A DNA stretch of 64,000 nucleotides from the NCBI GenBank assembly GCA_031216915.1, contig CM062292.1, positions 208,961,262 to 209,025,261 on the forward strand. Direction: 5' to 3'. The notes beneath the pieces were generated by a model. That model saw only the letters and a program-made list of their open reading frames with translations. It was not told the origin of the DNA and did no database searches. Below, piece after piece: positions 54,968-62,118 of this stretch. A program made the translations under genes and the position numbers. The first letter of the stretch is position 1. Every line of letters begins with the position of its first letter. Source of the stretch: Pictodentalium vernedei. Lineage: Eukaryota; Mollusca; Scaphopoda; Dentaliida; Dentaliidae.

Positions 54968-55990
54968 TTATACTAAATCTGTTTCTACTATCCAACTATC
55001 AAATTTTGTGGGATAACCTTCCCAATGTACTTTAAGTTCCTTAATGAGTTTCTTACCAATACGTCTCGAACGTCTGGCAAGAACCGAATCAATGATATAT
55101 TTTTTATCATCTTTTATATTTTGAATTTCTTGTGGGTAAAATGTTCCCTGTATACTTTCACCACCCATATCTTCAAGTTTATAAGTGGGTGGGCGTGTAT
55201 GTTTTATATGAGTGATTTTGAATAATTCTTTTGTCCAATTTGGTAAATATCCTTTTTCAAATGTACGTTTGGTTTTGTTAATACGTACTATATCGCCAAC
55301 TTTAAATTTTATTTTTTTCTTTTTAGATTTTTTTTTACCATACAAATTTTGAGTTACTTCTATTTCATTTTCTATTGACACAGATGCAGGAGTTCTCTGA
55401 ATACTATGATGGAAACTGTGATTGTATCCATCAACTAAATTTTGTAACACTTCAATATATCTTAATGTACGTTTGTGAGTAAAATATTTCCACATTCAGG
55501 TTTTCAATGTGCGTTGGAAACATTCAACAATACTAGCTTTTGTTTCGGGGTTTTCTGTTGTGAAAAAATGAATTTTTTGTTTCTTTAAAAATTTCTGCAC
55601 CTCTTTATTTTTAAATTCAGAACCTTTATCTGATTGTAAAGATAATGGTTTACGTCCGGAAGTTTTCAAAAGTCTTTGGAAAGATTTTGTTAGTGTTTGT
55701 CCTGATTTATTGTGTATGGGTATAACCCATGCATATTTTGAAAAAACATCAATGACACAAACTAAATAACGAAATCGGTCATTGTAAGATTGTAAACTTT
55801 GTAAATCTGCTAAATCAATTTGCCATTGATGATCAATTCCACCCACTACAGTCTTTCGTCTTGCAATTGTTTTTACAAATGGGTTTATGTAAAGTGTAAG
55901 TCCTCACTCCTTTCAACCATTTTTTAACTTGATCAACTGTAACAGATTTATCTTTACTGGGGGCTGCTTTGTATAATTTATGTATACCAC
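54968..55990 (-). pseudogene. Polinton integrase (retroviral type) with C-terminal chromodomain
   Basis: The catalytic core is at 55496-55846: WQIDLADLQ (first Asp), LSLQSDKGSEF (second Asp) and ASIVECFQRTLK (Glu). An in-frame TGA at 55496-55498 interrupts it. The C-terminal part (54968-55495) has a DNA-binding domain (KFKVGDIVRINKTKR) and a chromodomain (YIIDSVLARR ... KVHWEGYPTKFDSWI). The N-terminal region at about 55850-55990 (HKLYKAAPSKDKSVTVDQVK) is in a shifted frame. The chromodomain would tether integration to modified chromatin. The DDE residues are intact. Confidence 0.85.
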
Positions 55991-56042
55991 TATACCTTGC
56001 GGGGGTGATTCATATTGTAATATATTTCGGTTAATAAATTAT

Positions 56043-56768
56043 TCAGTAGGCCTCCCATTTATTAGAAATTTTATTTTTTGCCAATCTATGTCCAGGTGTT
56101 TTCTTTACTCGAAGAAGTTTACGTTTTGGAGATGTTAAAACAGAACTATCTAACCAACTATCTTGAGGAGAACTTTGATATTCATTGGGTATGCCATCTT
56201 CTCTATTCATCCACACCCAAAGTTCACGATTTCCAACAAAATCTTGAGGAATATTTATATCTTTTAATCCACAATTGAATATTTCCCAACCTCTTGGTTT
56301 AAAGTCTTTTCGATGCCTGAGAACATCATTGACTAAATCAATAATATTTGAACCTTTTATGGTTTCTCCATCATAGCTTAAAACACCCTGATCATCCCAA
56401 CTCATGTGTGGGTGAGACGATAAAGCAGATAATAATGAAGTTGCTTTACGCCTCATTGTGACAGGAACACTTTCTATAATGCGATCTCGTAAAAACAATG
56501 ACTTTCGGTCTACCTCAGGCATGATCAATGATGGTTGTAATGCCTTCTTATATGACATTTGAAACTTTTGTAAATTTTCACCATATTTTTGTTTTCTCTC
56601 ACTTTCTGATAATTCTGAATTTTCTAACACAGATGATAATTCATTCTGCATCTGTGCTGTATTAGTAATTTGAGGGTCAGGTGGTAATCTTCGATGCTGT
56701 GATTTTTCACTTCTGTATTGTTGCATTTCTTCCATCATTTGATAAAGTACAATAGCCATTTTCTTCAT
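56043..56768 (-). CDS. Polinton conserved protein of unknown function
   Basis: 241 codons from an ATG at 56766-56768, which overlaps the stop of the preceding gene in an ATGA arrangement, suggesting coupled translation or a compact ancestral layout. It starts with a helical, Met/Gln-rich segment and has ESVPVTMRRKATSLLSALSS, LSYDGETIKGSNIIDLVNDV and a basic C-terminus (SPKRKLLRVKKTPG). The frame has no internal stop. I do not assign a function. Confidence 0.6.
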   Translation of the reverse strand: MKKMAIVLYQMMEEMQQYRSEKSQHRRLPPDPQITNTAQMQNELSSVLENSELSESERKQKYGENLQKFQMSYKKALQPSLIMPEVDRKSLFLRDRIIESVPVTMRRKATSLLSALSSHPHMSWDDQGVLSYDGETIKGSNIIDLVNDVLRHRKDFKPRGWEIFNCGLKDINIPQDFVGNRELWVWMNREDGIPNEYQSSPQDSWLDSSVLTSPKRKLLRVKKTPGHRLAKNKISNKWEAY

Positions 56769-57130
56769 ATTTTACTCACCAATTTATTTGCAAGATTTGT
56801 TGCAAGTCCTACAGCGGGTGCAAGTAACCCAAGTAATGGTAAAAAACCACCTTTTTGATTTAAAATTTGTTTTTTCTTTTTAAGTGATAACGATTTACTA
56901 GCAAGCCATCTTAGTTGTTTACGTTTCGGGTGTAATTTTTGTTCCTGAGCAGGGGAACGATGTATGTTCCCTTTTAAAAGATTATGACAACATTCTGCCA
57001 CGCAATTAATTAATTCTTTAGGTGCATTTTTCATAATTTGTTTTTGAAATGCTGGTGGAGTTTGACTTAGTGCCATTAGAACCCCACTATATTTTTTGAC
57101 TGGCGGAATTTTACGAGATTGTTTTACCAT
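56765..57130 (-). CDS. Polinton small protein with basic region and hydrophobic C-terminus
   Basis: 121 codons from the ATG at 57128-57130. A Cys-containing helical part (LINCVAECCHNLLKG) is followed by a basic segment (KLHPKRKQLRWLASKSLSLK) and a Gly-rich hydrophobic tail (GGFLPLLGLLAPAVGLATNL) that could insert in or disturb membranes. The segment from RWLASKS to GGF is similar in layout to one in the next gene (57194-57865), suggesting ancient duplication. Role inferred as a virion-internal protein. Confidence 0.6.
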   Translation of the reverse strand: MVKQSRKIPPVKKYSGVLMALSQTPPAFQKQIMKNAPKELINCVAECCHNLLKGNIHRSPAQEQKLHPKRKQLRWLASKSLSLKKKKQILNQKGGFLPLLGLLAPAVGLATNLANKLVSKI

Positions 57131-57193
57131 CTTACCTCTACAAAGAACATTTATAAAATGATATATTAGTCATATGTGTCATCCGTTTTTATT

Positions 57194-57865
57194 TTAACGA
57201 AAATAAGATCTTACCCCCTTAACAGTTTTGGGTGCATTCAAAGCTGTGAATTGTGCTGTCATTGGAATATTTTCTTTTAGCGGTACATGGCTCATACTCT
57301 GTCTAGACATCATAGGATCATGCGATACTCTAAATCCACCAGATGTTTCACGCATTAACTTTAATGGCTGTACTTTTTTCTGTTTTTGAAGTTTGCTAAC
57401 TAAAACAGATTTTGTTTTTGTCTCTTTCTGAGGAGTGACTAAGACATTTGCATTCGTGTAATTTTTCTTAGACACTTTGTTTTTCTTTTTATGTGATTTT
57501 TGTTTTTTACCTTTGTTTTTTGTAAATGGTGAATAAAAATTTCTACTTGTCTTATGACCATCCCATCGAATTAAATTATGAATGATAACACCGCAAAAAA
57601 ATCCACCACCACCTGGTTTTAAAATAATGTTTCGTTTGGTTGCAAGATCTACTCTTGGATTCGCAAGTTGTTGTAGATCCTGTCTATGCCTATCCAAAAA
57701 TGTTAAAGTTTGTTTTGGCAATTTAATTTTTTTTTTTAGTATGATTTTACTTGCTAATGTAAACCATTTTAAAATTTTCTTGAAACCTTTTTTAAGTAAT
57801 TTTTCTCTTACAAATGGGTTCAACTGCTGACTCAATCGTTCTAATGATCGGATAAAAGTTGCCAT
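57194..57865 (-). CDS. Polinton Lys-rich protein with GGGGFF motif
   Basis: 223 codons from the ATG at 57863-57865. The N-terminal half has RHRQDLQQLANPRVDLATKR and KPGGGGFFCGVI, in the same order as the basic and Gly-hydrophobic parts of the neighbouring gene. The C-terminal half is very Lys-rich (KGKKQKSHKKKNKVSKKN), as expected for a DNA-condensing virion protein. No internal stop. Function not established. Confidence 0.55.
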   Translation of the reverse strand: MATFIRSLERLSQQLNPFVREKLLKKGFKKILKWFTLASKIILKKKIKLPKQTLTFLDRHRQDLQQLANPRVDLATKRNIILKPGGGGFFCGVIIHNLIRWDGHKTSRNFYSPFTKNKGKKQKSHKKKNKVSKKNYTNANVLVTPQKETKTKSVLVSKLQKQKKVQPLKLMRETSGGFRVSHDPMMSRQSMSHVPLKENIPMTAQFTALNAPKTVKGVRSYFR

Positions 57866-57928
57866 TATGATGTGTATACGTCAGCAATTTTTTTACCAAG
57901 TGATACAAAAAATTGTGGAGTGTAGTTT

Positions 57929-58330
57929 TTATAGTTTTGTGTAAATGATGGGACCCCGTTCATTTTGTGTCACCCAAGGATGAAAAATATCAGTTCTTAA
58001 TCTCAAAGAGTCAGGTGTTTTAGGATGAAAATCAATTAATAAATAACCATGATCAGCACTCGTTGCATCTTGATCAGATGCATTTAAATGGGGTAATTGA
58101 ACTTGATTTGCTAACGCTTTAATCTGTCCTTTATCACTGGTATTTTGAAATAAAATCATATAATGTGCATTCAAACTTATGTTACGACTAGATTTAGATT
58201 GTTGAAACATATTTTGTGTGATGTATATGACACTTGCATTTTGATGATGGCCTTTTCGCGTGAACCATAATTTAATTTTTTCTTCATCTTTATCGCCTAA
58301 CATATCATCAAAAACTACAAGATGTGGAAT
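57929..58330 (-). pseudogene. Polinton packaging ATPase, C-terminal part only
   Basis: HLVVFDDMLGD gives the Walker B Asp pair. Then comes a sensor-like segment VIYITQNMFQQSKSSRNISL, followed by HYMILFQNTSDKGQIKALAN, as in FtsK/HerA-type (A32-like) ATPases that pump DNA into capsids. The frame continues a few codons past 58330 into LINE sequence and is not ATPase there. The Walker A part should lie upstream, but after removing the LINE fragment I see no glycine-rich GKT/GKS loop in 59035-59352, so the N-terminal half is missing. Confidence 0.8.
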
Positions 58331-58335
58331 GAATG

Positions 58336-59034
58336 AATGAATGATTTTATTTTGTAATACAACATGTATACAAATACAAACTAAATACAGCAACATACAA
58401 TTATTTCAAATACAAGGTTGCACTACAGGGAGATGGCATAGCCACTAGGGCTGTCTTCCCGCCATTCCCAATAAAAACAAAGATGTAAAATGTGAGACAA
58501 TCCTGACAACGCCTTTGTTAATGAAGAGAAAAATGAATGGATTAATTTTTAAAATGGTTTTTTCCATATAAATAAAAATAATTTTCCATCATTTTTAGAA
58601 AATGAAACAATTTAGTGGTAGTTAATAGATAATGATGAGATTACAGAGCTAGGACCTACAGTTAGGGCAAACTGGATTATTACACCTGACGCGAAAAGAG
58701 TACGAATTCAAGAATTGCTCCATTAGAGAATTTTTGAATGATGATCTGGAAGAGTTTTGAATCGATGGTTCTAATGAATTCCACATCCTAGGGAAAGTAT
58801 GAATTGGAAAGTTTGCGGAGAACTGAATTCTTGGTTATAATGTATGTAATTTACCCGACTGTCTTGTGTCCATTCCTGAGGGGTTTTGGTAAATTCTAAA
58901 AGTGTCCACAAAGCTTTTGGGTAGCATGTTGTTGTACCAGCCATGCATAAACAGAGAGATCTGGAGTTTATACAGGTCTGTAAATTTTAAAATGCCATGT
59001 TCTCTAAACAGGGGATCTGTATTCATTCATTCAT
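58336..59034 (-). mobile_element. 5'-truncated LINE-B-type insertion in the ATPase gene
   Basis: The minus strand encodes a short fragment of an RT C-terminus at 58835-59026 (LFREHGILKFTDLYKLQISL), related to LINE-B (LFKRDKILKVTDLYKFQVSL). The 3' UTR is shared with LINE-B (GGGAGATGGCATAGCC, GTAATACAACATG). The 3' tail is (GAATGAAT)n at 58330-58345. ATTCATTCATTCAT at 59020 lies at the other end, so the tail-like repeat occurs in both orientations. Confidence 0.8.
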
Positions 59035-59352
59035 ACAAAACACTTCACTTTACCACCCCAACACAGAAAAATCCAGCTTTGGCTGTAAGACTGGGTAGGA
59101 CATCCAACAAAAACTTTCAAGAAAACTTTCAAGACTTTTTAACTCTGATAAATAATTAGGGAAAGCAGGCTCAAGTGGTAAAGACATCTTGTCTGTTCTC
59201 TGTTCAAAACTGAAATGAGTTTTTGTGACGAATATTTATACCTTAAACCCATAGGGGAGTGTATCATATTATCTACTACAAAACGTTTTGTGTATACAGA
59301 TCTGAAAGTTTTGGTTTGTGCTTCACTTGTGACTTGTCTGTTTTTATTTACA
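59035..59352. other. Polinton spacer between polymerase and ATPase
   Basis: No gene is recognised. It ends in TGTTTTTATTTACA (59339-59352), the left copy of the target duplication of the Penelope-like element. Confidence 0.5.
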
Positions 59353-59362
59353 AATAAATAAA

Positions 59363-59700
59363 AAATCCTTTCTGTTCATGCCGTATGGTATGAGCATCTT
59401 TAGTGTAAAAATCCATTGGATTTCTCGGTGGCGACGTTTGTCAGTGGTGTGTGGTGTGTCCGGATTGGAGTATAAGATTTGGATGATCCGGTATGTTAAA
59501 TCCGAAATTTGATGGACAGGTTGGTTGAAGTGGATAGCTATGGGAGTGTCTCGTTAGTGTTTAATATCACTGAGATGTTCTTTTAGTCGGATGCGAAAGT
59601 GTCTTTTAGTTTCTCCCACATATTGTTTATGGCAGGAGTCGCATGTACAATTTCTACTTACGCAATTGGTGTAGAGGGGGCCTTTGTGGCGTTTGTGGGT
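59363..59700 (-). pseudogene. GIY-YIG endonuclease region of the Penelope-like element
   Basis: The minus strand encodes a Cys-rich lead (NCTCDSCHKQYVGETKRHFR) with the YVGE/T part of the GIY-YIG fold and the Arg-rich helix (RIRLKEHLSDIKH). A TAA at 59554-59556 stops the frame; homology continues beyond it. The frame is shifted relative to the upstream ORF. In Penelope-like elements this endonuclease makes the nick for target-primed reverse transcription. It is inactive here. Confidence 0.65.
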
Positions 59701-60244
59701 AGTGGTACAAGACTCTTCTTTCGTAATTCGTTTTTAGTTGGAGTTCTTCTCTGGTTATGTTTGTGGAGGACTCCATAGCCGAGATCTGATCTGTCGGGAT
59801 GTTTTGTTGGATAGATCCCGACTCCCGGGTTATCCTGTCCTTGGTGGTGGCAAGTTCTTCTATTACTTGGTCGAGTGTGGCCTGAATAATTTCCCCTGTG
59901 TCTCGGATTAGGGATTTTTGGATTCTGTTTTTGGTAATGTCTGTTCGGATGGAACGTGCTTTTGAGACTCGGGCACGGAGGCCCATAGGTGATATGCCCA
60001 GTCTCAGACATTGTTCAAGGAATTGTTGTTGGTAAGTAAGTTTGAGTTCCTTGACTTTGAGATTTCGGATTTGTAAGTATGTTTGGCGGAGAGCTGCGGA
60101 CACTGGGGTAGTAAATGAGGCGTCATCAGTTTTTGGGCATTTGGTGCTCCTTTCTCCTTCTGTTGTATATATAACTGTTGAGTTGCTGGTGCTACTACCG
60201 AGACTAAGGTCGCTAAAGCTAACGGCCGGTGTTGCAGTTGCCAT
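59654..60244 (-). pseudogene. N-terminal part of the Penelope-like ORF
   Basis: The ATG at 60242-60244 lies about 108 bp after the hammerhead cleavage point. The protein starts with a Ser/Thr-rich stretch, then a helical region (TYLQIRNLKVKELKLTYQQQ, LRARVSKARSIRTDITKNRI). No reverse-transcriptase motif follows; after 196 codons the sequence meets the GIY-YIG region. A normal element has several hundred RT residues here, so this is an internal deletion. Confidence 0.55.
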
Positions 60245-60351
60245 CTCACTAATTCTGTACCTAGATAATGAATGAACAAGTAGTAGATCGACTCAAAAGA
60301 GTGCGAGAGGGTTACAGAATGTTGTGAGGTCCCGTATGTTGTTGAAATTAA

Positions 60352-60390
60352 GCCTGACCGGTTTCGTCTCTATGGAGACTCATCAGAGGC
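60352..60390 (-). ncRNA. Hammerhead ribozyme (copy 1)
   Basis: On the minus strand: GCCT (stem I), CTGATGA (core), GTCTC-CATA-GAGAC (stem II hairpin), GAAA (core), CCGGT (stem III), C (cleavage position), AGGC (stem I, pairs with GCCT). All invariant core positions are present. Stem III is the self-complementary ACCGGT, too short to form a hairpin, so cleavage would need a dimer. That is the form known from Penelope-like elements. It would process element RNA at the pLTR. Confidence 0.88.
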
Positions 60391-61296
60391 AAGTGGTGGT
60401 GAAGCTGCTTGGAGGGTGCCCCTTTATATACTCTGCTGGGCGGTTACAATTGGGCGGTTACAATTGGGTGGTTACAGATAGGGGTGTAAGCCAAGTGGGG
60501 CGGTTACAATACGTGGGCGGTTACAGGCCGACCCCAGGCGGTTACAGTACCGTTAATGTTGAACGGGTGTGGATTCTGATTTTTTAGTGAAATAAAATCA
60601 TTTTTTATCTTTAATCTTTTTAGTGTGGGGTGCCCCAAGAGGATAGTGAGAGGGGTGCGTGCAGCTGGTGTTCCGATGAGGAGTGAAAACAAGAGGGTAG
60701 ACGGACGATATATGAGTATGGACTCGGTGACCAGTGATGTTGAGAATAAAAATAAAATGAGTAATAAAGTGAAGATCTGACTTGTTGATTTTTTACCCAT
60801 TTATTTTGTTAGATTAATAGTAATGGGAGAAGTTAATTATGCGTATGGTAAAGGGTTTGTGACGCATAGGAAAGAACATTGGCCGTGTTATAAAGGGTTG
60901 TTATGTTTATATTTGGAGGAGTATTCCCCTCATGTGAACCGATCCGAGGGTCGGTTAACGGGGTATCTTGTAACGTCAATGTATATACCTGTGGTGGCTG
61001 GTCTGTTGATCCACGGGGAGTGTCCATACAATTGTTGGACTCTAGATGTATGTTGTCCGGGTTGAGCCCTAAGTGTATTCACAGGTCTATTCACAGGGAT
61101 AAAAGTTCAGTCTTCGGGTAATGGCGAATGTAGTTTGGGCAGTTCTAGCCAGTCCGGTGGTACGATGTGGTCGGAATAGGTTGAGTCTAGGTCCGATGCA
61201 GAAGTGCAAGTTGTAGGTTCACAGGTCGGATCTGGTCGAGAGATTTCCAGTATCGCTGTTTGGAGCGTATCTCTTATTGGTGCACTGGGTATGTGG

Positions 61297-61464
61297 TTAA
61301 AGATGCGTTGATGTTTCGTTTAGGTATTCTTTCCGTTTAAATTGTTTAAGGCAGATTGCACAGGAGTGATAACCATGTAGGAGGTGGGAAACTCGTGTGT
61401 GGCGAGCAAGGGCGGTATGCTGGGCATAGGCTCGGCCACAGGCTTTACAGATGAATATCGCCAT
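61297..61464 (-). pseudogene. Small ORF with two C2H2 zinc fingers inside the Penelope-like element
   Basis: The ATG at 61462-61464 opens FICKACGRAYAQHTALARH, a classical C2H2 finger, followed by a second finger start CAICLKQFKRKEYLN. The frame ends at 61297; in the neighbouring frame the second finger's two His and about 65 further codons follow (to about 61119), so a one-base shift lies near 61310. It may be a separate element ORF, or host sequence captured between the pLTR copies. Confidence 0.5.
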
Positions 61465-61999
61465 ATTACATTAATCTAAAAACTGGTGGCATAACGTGAT
61501 TCCTCTCGAATGAATCTATTGTTACGTCGTACTGTCTGTGACGAAAAGGCATCATCAGATGTATACCCTGACGCGGGCAGGTGGTGTTGAAGAACAGAAA
61601 GTAGAAACTGGGTTAATGAAACAAATAAATCAAAAATCCTTTCTGTTCAAGCCGTATGGTATGAGCGTCTTTAGTGTAAAAATCCATTGGATTTCTCGGT
61701 GGCGACGTTTGTCAGTGGTGTGTGGTGTGTCCGGATTGGAGTATAAGATTTGGATGATCCGGTATGTTAAATCCGAAATAAATGAAAAAAATGATTTTAT
61801 TTCACTAAAAAATCAGAATCCACGCCCGTTCAACATTAACGGTACTGTAACCGCCTGGGGTCGGCCTGTAACCGCCCACGTATTGTAACCGCCCCACTCG
61901 GCTTACACCCCTATCTGTAACCGCCCAATTGTAACCGCCCAATTGTAACCACCCAGCAGAGTATATAAAGGGGCACCCTCCAAGCAGCTTCACCACCAC

Positions 62000-62042
62000 T
62001 TGCCTCTGATGAGTCTCCATAGAGACGAAACCGGTCAGGCTT
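62000..62042 (+). ncRNA. Hammerhead ribozyme (copy 2, inverted)
   Basis: Base-for-base the same 39-nt ribozyme as at 60352-60390 but on the plus strand: GCCT at 62002, CTGATGA at 62006, stem II 62013-62026, GAAA at 62027, CCGGT at 62031, cleavage after C at 62036, AGGC at 62037. It lies in the inverted pLTR copy. The flanking pLTR differs at a few positions (for example CACGCCCG against CACACCCG), yet the ribozyme itself has not changed. Confidence 0.88.
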
Positions 62043-62118
62043 AATTTCAACAACATACGGGACCTCACAACATTCTGTAACCCTCTTGCACTCTTTTGAG
62101 TCGATCTACCACTTGTTT

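Larger units (their letters stand above)
59353..62113 (-). mobile_element. Penelope-like element with inverted pLTRs, internally deleted
   Basis: It is flanked by the direct repeat TGTTTTTATTTACA (59339-59352 and 62114-62127). The minus-strand unit runs from a pLTR with a hammerhead ribozyme (about 60250-60600) into an ORF (59654-60244) and a GIY-YIG region (59363-59700). The segment 59363-59507 is repeated in the same orientation at 61636-61780. The pLTR is repeated in inverted orientation at 61790-62100. The reverse transcriptase that should lie between ORF and endonuclease is absent. Inverted pLTR copies and hammerheads are known traits of this order. Confidence 0.75.

Noticed and set aside
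59035..59160. Possible Walker A loop (minus-strand frame with GGKVKC)
   Set aside because: Spacing and residues do not fit a P-loop, and the frame is not open on either side.
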